Assembly (NCBI RefSeq): GCF_010550695.1
Contig: NZ_JAAGOB010000001.1
Location: 434,001 to 498,000, forward strand
From: Phytoactinopolyspora alkaliphila
GTDB lineage: Bacteria; Actinomycetota; Actinomycetes; Jiangellales; Jiangellaceae
Direction of reading: 5' to 3'
DNA length: 64,000 bases
Shown: in pieces, positions 16,720 to 24,727 of the stretch
Layout of the letters: the number at the start of each line of letters is the position of its first letter
How positions within the stretch are numbered: the first letter of the stretch is position 1
The notes under the pieces: generated by a model
The model's database searches: none
What the model was told of the DNA's origin: nothing
What the model saw: only the letters and a program-made list of their open reading frames with translations
Translations under genes and position numbers: made by a program

Positions 16720-16908
16720 ATGGCACAGACCCTGTCGTCGAAGATCCGCCGGGTCGATGACGAGCTGCATACACTCGTCGAACGGCGTGGCACCAGTGAC
16801 AGCCCTCTGGAAGAACTACGCGCGATGGAGACGATCGACGACCTGCTCGACGAGCGCCTCCAGCTGATGAACACGCAACGGGATCGCGGCGGAGAACGCA
16901 AGAGCTGA
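16720..16908 (+). CDS. Small charged helical protein
   Basis: A 62-residue acidic/basic protein with no signal or membrane segment. It is almost wholly helical by composition: SSKIRRVDDELHTLVERR, then LEELRAMETIDDLLDERLQL. The pattern weakly resembles the short actinobacterial DUF2630 proteins, which I cannot confirm. The start is supported by GAGGAGAG five to seven bases upstream. Codon use matches neighbouring genes. It stands alone between a LysR gene and the epoxide-hydrolase remnant. Function is unknown. Confidence 0.6.
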   Translation: MAQTLSSKIRRVDDELHTLVERRGTSDSPLEELRAMETIDDLLDERLQLMNTQRDRGGERKS

Positions 16909-16912
16909 CCGG

Positions 16913-17588
16913 CTAGCGAACCTTGGCGAAGAACGCCCTGATGTCCGCCACGTGCGCCTCCGGCACTTCCATGGCGACGAAGTGATTGCCGGGATTGCCC
17001 TCGGGCCAATGCACCACCGTGTTTTCGCGCGCCGCCAGCTTGCGCATGAGGGCCGAGCCGCCGCCATACACGCCCGTAGGCACCTTGCCCTGCCCCTTCG
17101 GCCAAGCGAAACCGCCGTCGCCGAGTCCCTCGTACATCGGCCACGATGACGTGCCTGTGCTGCCGGTGAACCAGTAGAGGCTCGTGGCGGTCAGGATCTG
17201 GTCGCGGTCTATCGCATCCTCCGGCACGCGCGCCATCGGCGTGAACTCCTGGAACTTCTGCCGCATCCATGCGAGCACGGCGATGGGGGAGTCGGTCCAC
17301 CCGTGCGCGAAGGTCTGCGGTGCCGCCCGAAGTAGAGCGTGGTGGTCCACACCGCCCTCCATCCACTGGAGCATGTGGCGGCCCACATTCGGGCGACGCG
17401 TGTACGTTCCAGCCGCCCTCTCGGGGCGCGTCGGAGAAGGCGAAGCCCGGCACCGATGGCACCACCACATGAAAGGCGTGCGCCGGGTCCCCACCATACG
17501 CACGCGGATCTGCCAGCGGAGCGATGGTCGCGGCGAACTCGGCGAACGTGTTGGGCCACCCGTGGGTCAGGATCAGGGGCAACGACTC
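16913..17588 (-). pseudogene. Epoxide hydrolase remnant (5' half deleted, internal frame break)
   Basis: Pieces of an EphB/microsomal-type alpha/beta hydrolase are read right to left. LPLILTHGWPNTFAEFAATI and HVVVPSVPGFAFSDAPREGG lie in one frame (about 17588-17410). The rest is in another frame, which is open to the left: FAHGWTDSPIAVLAWMRQKF, then ENTVVHWPEGNPGNHFVAME, where the catalytic His would be GNH. The usual N-terminal ~100 residues and the nucleophile block (GGDWG) are absent. The right edge abuts a remnant of a WYL regulator on the plus strand. It is clearly non-functional as a hydrolase. Confidence 0.8.
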
Positions 17589-17733
17589 GCTCGAGTGGCT
17601 GGCCGGCCGGATGGTCGTGCTCGGTTGCGATTTCGAGGTACATGCTCCGGCCGAGCTTGTCGCCGCCATGCGTACTCTCGCCGACCGGGCAGCGCGGGCG
17701 GCTGCCAGGGCGCAGGTGGACGGTAGTCTCTGA
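17585..17733 (+). pseudogene. C-terminal remnant of a WYL-domain regulator
   Basis: About 48 codons (LEWLAGRMVVLGCDFEVHAP, then AELVAAMRTLADRAARAA) match the usual ending of YafY-type WYL-domain regulators and run to a stop at 17731-17733. Everything before LEWLAG in this frame is antisense of the epoxide-hydrolase remnant. The regulator has therefore lost its HTH and most of its WYL domain in the same event that truncated the hydrolase. Confidence 0.65.
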
Positions 17734-17772
17734 GCGATGGCACCTGTCGAATGACGTACCTGAGGAGTGAAT

Positions 17773-18174
17773 GTGCAGAGACCGCCGATACCCGCCGAAC
17801 TCGCCGAGCTGCTCCGGAAGCCGAACCCCGCCGTGATGGCCACGGTGCGCCCCGACGGCACCCCGGTCACGGTGGCGACCTGGTATCTCTGGGACGACGG
17901 CCGCGTGCTGCTCAATCTCGACGCCGGTCGCAAGCGCCTCGAGCACATCAAGGCCGATCCTCGTGTCTCGCTGACGGTCCTGGACGACGAGTCCTGGTAC
18001 CGGCATGTGAGTGTGCAGGGCACGGTCAGCCTTGAGGACGATCCGGATCTGTCCGGGATCGACCGGCTCGCCCGGCACTACACCGGCAAGCCCTATCGCA
18101 AGCGAGACCGGCCGCGGGTCAACGCCTGGCTGGACATCGCCGCCTACCACGCCTGGAATGTCCAAGGTTCCTGA
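17773..18174 (+). CDS. F420-dependent-type PPOX oxidoreductase
   Basis: A 133-residue split-barrel protein of the actinobacterial F420-dependent class. LLRKPNPAVMATVRPDGTPV, TWYLWDDGRVLLNLDAGRKR and RLEHIKADPRVSLTVLDDES form the core. GSIDRLARHYTGKPYRKRDRP is replaced here by SGIDRLARHYTGKPYRKRDR, followed by the C-terminal strand NAWLDIAAYHAWNVQ. Such proteins reduce small unsaturated compounds with F420H2 or bind flavin or heme; the substrate is open. The start is GTG 17773, seven bases after GAGG; GTG 17767 would be too close to it. Confidence 0.85.
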   Translation: MQRPPIPAELAELLRKPNPAVMATVRPDGTPVTVATWYLWDDGRVLLNLDAGRKRLEHIKADPRVSLTVLDDESWYRHVSVQGTVSLEDDPDLSGIDRLARHYTGKPYRKRDRPRVNAWLDIAAYHAWNVQGS

Positions 18175-18204
18175 GTCGCGCCGGAGCCTGGGTATCGTCG
18201 AGAG

Positions 18205-18867
18205 ATGATGGGTGCCGCCAGGCCGGCCGAGCTGGACTGCGAGCTGTTCGGGGAGGGGTTCTTCGGGCAGCCGGCCAATGCGGTCACGAGCCTGGCGTTC
18301 GTGGCCGTCGGTCTGGGCGTGCTCGCCTCCGGACGGCTCCGCCAGCGCCAGCGCACCGTCTACGGGCTGCTGATCGTGACCACAGGCGCGGGGTCGGTGA
18401 TCTTCCACGGCCCTGCGCCCGAGTGGAGCGGCGTGGTACATGATCTGCCGCTGGTCGCCCTGATCGCGTTCGTCGCGGCCGACGCGGCGTCCGACCTTGC
18501 GGGCCGCCGGTTGACTGATGCATGGTGGCTGGTTCCCAGCGTCGCGGCCGTGGCCGTCAGCGCGATCGGCGAACCGGTGCGGCTGGCCGCCCAGGCTACC
18601 CTGGCAACCGCGGCGGTCGGGCTGTCGGTCCTGCGGTGGCAGGCTCGTCCCCAGCACCGCCGGACCATCGTCAGAGCGCTGCTGGTCCTCGGCACCGGTG
18701 CGCTGATCGGCACCTTGTCCCGCAGTGGTGGACCGCTGTGCCACCCCGACAGCCTGTTCCAGGGGCACGCCGTGTGGCACGTCATGGCGGCGTCGGCCGT
18801 GGGCCTGCTGACACCGGTGATCGGCCGGGTCGGCAGCCGGGCTAGCCGGCTTGCCCCCGGCCGCTGA
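18205..18867 (+). CDS. CREST-superfamily (ceramidase-like) membrane hydrolase
   Basis: A 220-residue protein with about seven membrane helices. It keeps the superfamily signature of alkaline ceramidases and PAQR receptors: S64-x3-H68 (GSVIFHG), D80 (VVHDLPLVAL) and H188-x3-H192 (QGHAVWHVMA). These residues bind catalytic zinc in known members. The conserved GGPLCHPDSLFQ precedes the last helix. An amidase or lipid hydrolase role in the membrane is likely; the substrate is unknown. The 3' end overlaps the convergent GH3 gene by 26 bases. The first of two adjacent ATG codons is used. Confidence 0.75.
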   Translation: MMGAARPAELDCELFGEGFFGQPANAVTSLAFVAVGLGVLASGRLRQRQRTVYGLLIVTTGAGSVIFHGPAPEWSGVVHDLPLVALIAFVAADAASDLAGRRLTDAWWLVPSVAAVAVSAIGEPVRLAAQATLATAAVGLSVLRWQARPQHRRTIVRALLVLGTGALIGTLSRSGGPLCHPDSLFQGHAVWHVMAASAVGLLTPVIGRVGSRASRLAPGR

Positions 18868-20326
18868 GGATGTCGGCCGCGGCCTCGGCCGTGACGCGAG
18901 CCGCGCCGTACGCGACGACGTGGTGTGTGCCGAGCACCTCGCCCGGTGTCCCGGAGTCGTGGTCGACGACGATCACGTCGGGCCGCGACCGGCGGACCGC
19001 CGCCACTAGCCGCGCCTGCCACGGTCGCCGGCGTACCCCTCGGACGCACACCACCACTCGCGCTTCCGGGTGCTGCGCGATCACTGTGGCGGGGTCCGCG
19101 TCGTTGGCGCTCATCTGGACGACGACGGTCCCCGGGAGTCGCGCCGTCAGCGGCGCCCCCACACCCCAGGGGACGTCTCCCGCTGCCAGGGACGGTTCGT
19201 CGTGCAGCTCGATCACCAACGCTGGCCTGGTGAGCAGAACGTCACCACGACTGATCACAGCTCGCCGGGCGGCGTGAGCGGCTGCGCCGCTTGCGGGAAC
19301 CTGGGGCACGAGCTGGCGCGACCACGCGCGTAGCTGGTTCACCCGGGACGCTGCCTCGGCCAGCCGCGCGGCCGGCAGGCGTCCGGAGAGGACGGCGTCG
19401 ACGAGCGCCTGGGCCATCTTCTCGACGAGCTCCGGCCCGGTGGTGTCGCCGCCGACGCACAGGGCGTCCACCCCGGCCGCTAGTGCGAGCACCCCGGCTT
19501 CGACATGCCCCGATGTGCGGCTGATCGCGTGCATGTCCAGGCCGTCGGTCATCACCACGCCGTCGAACCCGAGTTCGTCGCGCAATATGCCTGTCACGAC
19601 GGGTGAGAGGGTGGCGGGCAGCTCGGGGTCGAGCACGGGTATCCGCACATGCGCCGTCATGACCACCTTCACGTCCGCCTTGACGGCGGAGCGGAACGGC
19701 GGGAGGTCGGTGCGCCGGATGTCGTCGATCCCCGTGCCGAGCACGGGAACGGTCAGGTGACTGTCCTCGCTCGTTCCGCCGTGACCCGGGAAGTGCTTGG
19801 CGGTGGCGCCGACGCCGTGTCGTTGCTGGCCTCGGACGAACGCGGCGACATGCCGGGCGACCAGGTCCGGGTCCGAGCCGAACGAGCGCACCCCGATCAC
19901 CGGGTTGCCGGCATGAGTGTCCACGTCGGCCACGGGGGCCAGGTTCAGGTCGATTCCGCAGCTCTTCAGCCGGGCGCCGAGTTCTGCGGCGACCTGCTCG
20001 GTCAGCGCGGGGTCGTCAACAGTGCCGAGGGCGGCGTTTCCGGGCAGGGACGAGCCGCGTGCCGCGTCGAGCCGGGTGACGTCGCCGCCCTCCTCGTCGA
20101 TCGCCACCAGCAGGCCGGCATCGTGCAGCGCAGCGGTGAGCTCACCCACGCCGCGGTCGCCCCGCGCCGGGTCGACGTTGCGTCCGAAGAGCACCACACC
20201 GCCGAGCCCTTCCGCGCCGAGCCTCAGCACCCACGGCGGCGGCGCGGCCGTTCCCTCGAAACCTGGGAACAGTGTCGTCAGGGCCTGCCGGCGTAGCTCG
20301 CCGGCATGGGGGATCGTCGGTGGCAT
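18842..20326 (-). CDS. nagZ: GH3 beta-N-acetylhexosaminidase
   Basis: A 494-residue cytoplasmic glycoside hydrolase family 3 enzyme with no signal peptide. The barrel shows GLGGVVLFGRNVD, LVAIDEEGGDVTRLDAARGS, the NagZ-type loop KHFPGHGGTSEDSH (catalytic His/Asp) and the nucleophile in GVVMTDGLDMHAIS. A second alpha/beta domain follows, as in the longer actinobacterial forms. It would hydrolyse terminal beta-GlcNAc from chitobiose or muropeptides. Its ATG shares one base with the permease stop (TGATG), so it is the last gene of a sugar-import operon and probably cleaves the imported disaccharide. Confidence 0.88.
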   Translation of the reverse strand: MPPTIPHAGELRRQALTTLFPGFEGTAAPPPWVLRLGAEGLGGVVLFGRNVDPARGDRGVGELTAALHDAGLLVAIDEEGGDVTRLDAARGSSLPGNAALGTVDDPALTEQVAAELGARLKSCGIDLNLAPVADVDTHAGNPVIGVRSFGSDPDLVARHVAAFVRGQQRHGVGATAKHFPGHGGTSEDSHLTVPVLGTGIDDIRRTDLPPFRSAVKADVKVVMTAHVRIPVLDPELPATLSPVVTGILRDELGFDGVVMTDGLDMHAISRTSGHVEAGVLALAAGVDALCVGGDTTGPELVEKMAQALVDAVLSGRLPAARLAEAASRVNQLRAWSRQLVPQVPASGAAAHAARRAVISRGDVLLTRPALVIELHDEPSLAAGDVPWGVGAPLTARLPGTVVVQMSANDADPATVIAQHPEARVVVCVRGVRRRPWQARLVAAVRRSRPDVIVVDHDSGTPGEVLGTHHVVAYGAARVTAEAAADILSGRGQAG

Positions 20327-21213
20327 CAGCCCTTCACCGCCCCGGAGACCAGTCCGGAGGCCATCCGATGCTGTACCAGCAGGAAGAACACCATGACGGG
20401 GACGGCGATCAGCACCGAGCCGGCCATGATCCCGGCCCAGTCGCTGACCCGGTTGGCATCGGTGAACGTGCGCAGCCACAGCGGAAGCGTCATGTTCTCC
20501 GGACGGGTCATCACCACCAGGGCCAGGGTGAACTCGTTCCATGCCTGCAGGAATGCGTACACGCCGCTGGCGACCAGGCCGGGCGCCAGAAGCGGCAGGG
20601 TGATCCGGAAGAACGCCTGGGTCCGGCTGCACCCGTCGACCAGCGCGGCCTCCTCCAGGTCGCGTGGCACCCCGGCCACGAAGCCGCGCAGCATCCAGAT
20701 CGTGAACGGCACGACCGCGGCGATATAGAGCAGCGACAGGCCGAGGACGCTGTTCAGCAGTTTCCAGCCCTCGAGCAGCTTGAACTGGGAGATGAAGAGT
20801 CCCTCGGCGGGAATCATCTGGATGATCAGCACCGTGACGACGAAGCTCTTGCGGCCGCGGAAGCGGAAGCGGGACAGAGCGAGCGCCGCGAGGAACGCGA
20901 ACAGCAGGGCCGCGCCGACGGTGATCAGCGTGACCATCATGCTGATCCGCATGGAGCTGAGGAAGTTCCCCTCCAAGACCCGCCCGTACGCGCCGACGGT
21001 GCCGCCCAGAGGGAAGAACGTCGGGTCGGGGTTGCGGATCCGGTTGTAGGGGAGAAGTGAGCTGTTCACCATCCAGTACACCGGAAACGCCCAGATGGCC
21101 GCGATGACGACGGTGAGGACGCCCAGGAGCCTCCGCCGTCGCCGGGACGGCGAACGTGCCGGTCGCGGCGGCGTCCGTCGTTCCGGGAGGGTGGCTGTGG
21201 CGACGGCGGTCAT
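20326..21213 (-). CDS. Carbohydrate ABC transporter permease (MalG type)
   Basis: A 295-residue membrane protein with six helices, from LGVLTVVIAAIWAFPVYWMV to SVLIAVPVMVFFLLVQHRM. The EAA loop that docks to the ATPase is EEAALVDGCSRTQAFFRITL with the later LPLLAPG. It pairs with the MalF-type permease upstream; ATGA at 21210-21213 couples their translation and GAGGAGG precedes the start. A proline- and arginine-rich cytoplasmic tail precedes helix 1. No ATPase gene is present in the operon. Confidence 0.93.
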   Translation of the reverse strand: MTAVATATLPERRTPPRPARSPSRRRRRLLGVLTVVIAAIWAFPVYWMVNSSLLPYNRIRNPDPTFFPLGGTVGAYGRVLEGNFLSSMRISMMVTLITVGAALLFAFLAALALSRFRFRGRKSFVVTVLIIQMIPAEGLFISQFKLLEGWKLLNSVLGLSLLYIAAVVPFTIWMLRGFVAGVPRDLEEAALVDGCSRTQAFFRITLPLLAPGLVASGVYAFLQAWNEFTLALVVMTRPENMTLPLWLRTFTDANRVSDWAGIMAGSVLIAVPVMVFFLLVQHRMASGLVSGAVKG

Positions 21214-22133
21214 AGTTCCTCCTCGTCGCGGATCAGGATCCGGACGTAGTACAGGCTCAGTCCCACGGTGATCAGCAGGATGAACCAGGACGCGGCCGCG
21301 GCGAGGCCGAACTGCCCCTCGCCGAGGCCGAGGCGGTAGATGTAGGTGCCGATGAGGTTCGTATCCCGCGTGATGCCCCCGGCGTCCTGAAGCACGAAGA
21401 TCTGGGTGAAGACCTTGAGATCCCAGATGATCTGCAGCAGGCCGACGATGAGCAGCACCGGCTTGACGAGCGGAACGGTGATCATCCGGAAGCGCTGGCG
21501 CCCGGAGGCGCCGTCCAGCGCCGCCGCCTCGTACAGCTCGGCCGGTACCTGGCTCAAACCGGCGTAGACGGCGAATGCCACGAACGGCACGCTCATCCAC
21601 ACCACGACGATTCCCGCGACCACGAAGAATGACAACGGGTTGAGCAGCCACGAGTGCCCGGTGAACTGGTCGAAGCCCACCCCGGTGAGCAGCCAGTTCA
21701 CGACGCCGTACTGGGACTCGAACAACCATTGCCACACGGTGAGCGAGGCCAGGTGCGGCATCGCCCAGGCCAGCAGGAGCGCGATCTGCAGCGTGAGCCG
21801 CGGGCCGCGAGAGACCGCGGTCATCAGCACCGCCAGCGCCGTGCCCAGAGCCATGGTGGTCGCCGCGGCGGTGAGACAGAACGCGATCGACCGGGCGAGC
21901 ACGGTCCACAGGTACGAGTCCGTGACCAGCCGGGCATAGTTGTCGAATCCCACCCATTCCGGCGCCTGGCCGAACTGCTGGGCCAGACCGTACTCCTGGA
22001 AGGACATCACGGCCTGGCGGAACAGGGGGTAGCCGAGCGCTGCCAGCAGCACGGCCAGCGCCGGGACGAGTAGGACGTAGGGGAGTAGCGGACGCCTCCG
22101 TACAGGCGGGGCGGCGCGCTGCGAGACAGTCAC
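21210..22133 (-). CDS. Carbohydrate ABC transporter permease (MalF type)
   Basis: A 307-residue membrane protein with six helices beginning LLPYVLLVPALAVLLAALGY. FRQAVMSFQEYGL and WVGFDNYARLVTD are typical of MalF/UgpA permeases. The EAA loop is YEAAALDGASGRQRFRMITV followed by PLVKP. It forms the channel with the MalG-type partner. It lies 21 bases after the binding-protein gene and overlaps the next permease by four bases. Confidence 0.93.
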   Translation of the reverse strand: MTVSQRAAPPVRRRPLLPYVLLVPALAVLLAALGYPLFRQAVMSFQEYGLAQQFGQAPEWVGFDNYARLVTDSYLWTVLARSIAFCLTAAATTMALGTALAVLMTAVSRGPRLTLQIALLLAWAMPHLASLTVWQWLFESQYGVVNWLLTGVGFDQFTGHSWLLNPLSFFVVAGIVVVWMSVPFVAFAVYAGLSQVPAELYEAAALDGASGRQRFRMITVPLVKPVLLIVGLLQIIWDLKVFTQIFVLQDAGGITRDTNLIGTYIYRLGLGEGQFGLAAAASWFILLITVGLSLYYVRILIRDEEEL

Positions 22134-22154
22134 TGAGCTGAGCCGTCCGGCGAG

Positions 22155-23465
22155 CTAGCGCAGCTGCTCGGTGATGGCGGCATCCGCAGCCTCGGCAAGC
22201 TGCTGGACGTCCCCGCCTCCGGCGATCGCGACGAAGAGATCCTCCAGGACCCGGGAACCCTCCACCACCGCCCAGCTGGCCGCGGCAGGGGTGAGCTTCG
22301 CGTTGCTGACCGCCTCGACGGTGGCGGCCGCATACTCGTCGTCGCCGAGCCCGTCGGCCAGTGACAGTTTCGCGGGGGTGAGCCCGTTCTCGGCATACTG
22401 GCGCTGGAAGTCGTCGCTGAGGATCAGCTCGAGCAGGTTCTTCGCGAGCTCTTGGTTCGGCGACGCCGCGGAGATCGCGACGTTCGAGCCGCCGAGCAAC
22501 ACCGGCGCGGGTGTCCCGTCGGAGCCGGGAAGGGCGAACACGCCCACGTTCTCCATCATCTCCGGGCAGCCGATCTCCTCGTTGTCGATGCTCCAGCGCA
22601 CCCAGCCCGGACGGAGCATCATGGCGACCTCACCGGCGCAGAACGGCACGTGCGGCTCGCTCTCGTTGCCGTCGCGCGGTGCGCCGGACGCCTCGGTGAA
22701 CAGCTTCTGGACGAGCTTCAGGCCCTCCTGTGACTCCGGGCGGGACAGCGCGCCCACCCACTCGCCGTTCTCCTCGACGGCGAAGTCGCCGCCGGCGTCC
22801 CAGAGAAACGCCGCGCCGTCGCGCCAGTCCTGGCCGGGAAGCCAGAAGCCGGAGAAGTTCTCGACGTCGGCGTTGTCCTCCTTCAGCGTGACGGCGGCCT
22901 CGACGAACTCCGCCATCGTAGTCGGTACGTCGAGCTCCGAGGCCTCGAACAGGTCGGTGCGGTAGAACACGTAGGCGGACCCGGCGTACAGCGGCACCGC
23001 ATAGGTGCTCCCGTCGACGCTGCCCGCCTCCACGAAGCCCGGAAGGAGGTCGTCTCCGCCGATATCGGGGAGCATGTCGGTGATGTCACTGAACGCGCCC
23101 ACCGTGGTGAACGTCGGGGCCTGGGTGTTGCCGACCTCCACCACGTCCGGAGTCTCAGACGTGCTGCCGAGCGACGTGGTGAGGCGGTCGACCAGGCCTT
23201 CCCACTGCTGTTCCTCGATGGCCAGGGTGGATCCCGGATTCTGCTCCTCGAAGGCGTCGACGAGCCATTCGCGCATCGAGTCCGGAGTGTCGCCGCCGTT
23301 GAGCCACAGGCGGATCTCGGCGGGTTCGGGGGCCTGGGCCTCGCCAGCGGTGTCCTCCGCGGTGCCCTCGGCGGTGTCCTCTGTGGCGCCGTCCTCGTCC
23401 CCACAGGCGGCGAGAAGCAGGGCGGTGGCGGCGAGTGCGGTACCGAGCATGCGTGCTCTGGTCAT
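22155..23465 (-). CDS. Sugar ABC transporter substrate-binding lipoprotein
   Basis: A 436-residue family 1 extracellular solute-binding protein. The signal sequence RMLGTALAATALLLAACGDE has a lipobox LAAC. An acidic linker (EDTAEGTAEDTAGEAQ) leads to the binding fold with IRLWLNGGDTPDSMREWLVD. GSTYAVPLYAGSAYVFYRTD and LLGGSNVAISAASPNQELAK are typical of NgcE/DasA-like binders. With the GH3 enzyme downstream, an N-acetylglucosamine oligosaccharide is the best guess. GGAGG lies seven bases before the ATG. A large imperfect palindrome immediately upstream is the likely operator. Confidence 0.9.
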   Translation of the reverse strand: MTRARMLGTALAATALLLAACGDEDGATEDTAEGTAEDTAGEAQAPEPAEIRLWLNGGDTPDSMREWLVDAFEEQNPGSTLAIEEQQWEGLVDRLTTSLGSTSETPDVVEVGNTQAPTFTTVGAFSDITDMLPDIGGDDLLPGFVEAGSVDGSTYAVPLYAGSAYVFYRTDLFEASELDVPTTMAEFVEAAVTLKEDNADVENFSGFWLPGQDWRDGAAFLWDAGGDFAVEENGEWVGALSRPESQEGLKLVQKLFTEASGAPRDGNESEPHVPFCAGEVAMMLRPGWVRWSIDNEEIGCPEMMENVGVFALPGSDGTPAPVLLGGSNVAISAASPNQELAKNLLELILSDDFQRQYAENGLTPAKLSLADGLGDDEYAAATVEAVSNAKLTPAAASWAVVEGSRVLEDLFVAIAGGGDVQQLAEAADAAITEQLR

Positions 23466-23479
23466 GGTGGTGCCTCCGC

Positions 23480-23537
23480 AAAACTAGAAGGATACTTTCC
23501 AGTAGTGGGTACTACTGTAAGGTTCCTTTTCAGTTTT
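23480..23537. promoter_or_regulatory. 58-bp imperfect palindromic operator for the ROK regulator
   Basis: Two 27-base arms (23480-23506 and 23511-23537) around GGGT pair at 20 of 27 positions. The outer AAAACT/AGTTTT and inner CAGTAGT/ACTACTG ends are perfect. Each arm carries an A/T-rich GGATACTTTCC or GGTTCCTTTTC core like known ROK sites. It fills the gap between the rok stop and the binding-protein start, so it probably represses the importer operon. No U-tract follows, which argues against a terminator. Confidence 0.65.
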
Positions 23538-23542
23538 GCGGG

Positions 23543-24712
23543 TTACGGTTGCGTAACGCTGAACAGAGCCTCGCGGGCCTTCTCCACGGAGGCCAGGACC
23601 GCGCCGCGGAGGACAGGCGCGTCGGGAATCATGGTGGGAACCACTCGTGGATGGACGGGTGCGATCCGCTGGACCGCGTCGGCTACCAGGTCACAGAGCT
23701 TGCCTCCGCCGGCGGAGCCGAGTTCGCCGGCCATGACCACCAGCGCCGGATCAACCACGGTGCACACCGAGGCCACGCCCAATGCGAGCCGGCCGGCGAA
23801 CTCGTGCAGGAAGGCTTCTGCCGCCGTGCCGCCCGCCAGCGCCGCGCGAATGGCGCCCGCGGCGTCGTCGGCGACGATGCGGTGGGCACGGGCGAGGTCG
23901 ACGACGGCGGCGGCGCCGACGAGCGCCTGGAATCCGCCCTTGTCCGGAACCCGCACACTGGCGGGCACCTCGACGCCGGGGGCCGGGAGATAGCCGATCT
24001 CTCCGGCGGCTCCGGTGGCGCCACGGTGCAGGTGCCCGCTGAGGACCACCGCGAGGCCGACGCCCCGGCCGACCCAGAGCAGGACCATGTCGTCGACGTC
24101 TTGGCCCGCACCTTCGGCGCGCTCCGCCTCGGCGGCCAGGTTCACGTCGTTCTCGAAGGTCAGGTCACAGCCCAGGTCCGTGGCGAGCGTGGTGCGCAGC
24201 CCGCGGTGCCATCCGGGCAGATCGTAGGACAGTTCGATGTCGCCGCTCACCGGGTCGACGACGCCGGGCATGCCGATGACGACCTCGGAGACGTCTGCGA
24301 CCTTCAGCCCGCACTCCTCGGCTGCCGAGACGACCAGATCGTGGACGAAGTGGTTCGGGTCGGACGCCGCGTCCACCGTGCGCTCGACCCGGGCGACGAC
24401 GGTGCCGGTGACGTCCGCGACGGCGACCTTCGCACGGTCCGGATTGAGCTCGACGCCGATGCTGTGGGCGCAACCGGGGCGAACAGCGTAGAGCTCAGCG
24501 CTCGGCCCTCGTGCAGCGGACTGCGTACCGACGACCTCCACCAGATCGCGTTCTTCGAGCCGGGCCAGCAGCTGTGAGGCTGTCACCTTGGACAAGCCGG
24601 TCTGCTTGCCCAAATCGACCCTGGTCAGCGGCCCGTGTTCCAGCAACAGCTCCAGAGCGGCGCGATCGTTCATGGAGCGCAACAGGCTGGGGGTGGCGGG
24701 TCGTCGGGACAC
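23543..24712 (-). CDS. ROK-family transcriptional repressor
   Basis: A 389-residue NagC/XylR-type regulator. The N-terminal winged helix (residues ~12-70: DRAALELLLEHGPLTRVDLG, then TGLSKVTASQLLARLEERDL) is followed by the sugar-kinase fold. That fold has SIGVELNPDRAKVAVADVTG, ENDVNLAAEAE and LLWVGRGVGLAVVL. The ROK zinc motif (GHxxx...CxCGxxGC) is not recognisable; G-A-T-G-A-A-G-E-I-G-Y is followed by no cysteine cluster, so metal binding is probably lost. It sits upstream of, and on the same strand as, the importer operon and should respond to the imported sugar or its phosphate. Confidence 0.9.
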   Translation of the reverse strand: MSRRPATPSLLRSMNDRAALELLLEHGPLTRVDLGKQTGLSKVTASQLLARLEERDLVEVVGTQSAARGPSAELYAVRPGCAHSIGVELNPDRAKVAVADVTGTVVARVERTVDAASDPNHFVHDLVVSAAEECGLKVADVSEVVIGMPGVVDPVSGDIELSYDLPGWHRGLRTTLATDLGCDLTFENDVNLAAEAERAEGAGQDVDDMVLLWVGRGVGLAVVLSGHLHRGATGAAGEIGYLPAPGVEVPASVRVPDKGGFQALVGAAAVVDLARAHRIVADDAAGAIRAALAGGTAAEAFLHEFAGRLALGVASVCTVVDPALVVMAGELGSAGGGKLCDLVADAVQRIAPVHPRVVPTMIPDAPVLRGAVLASVEKAREALFSVTQP

Positions 24713-24727
24713 GTCGGCTCCCTGGGA

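Noticed and set aside
23480-23537. The ROK-operon palindrome as a rho-independent terminator
   Set aside because: It is interrupted by seven mismatches, AT-rich and lacks a U-run, and lies where a promoter is needed.
23542-23557. Palindrome GTTACG-N4-CGTAAC resembling the ArsR operator
   Set aside because: It encodes the last residues of the ROK regulator, has shorter arms and differs from the upstream site; chance is likely.
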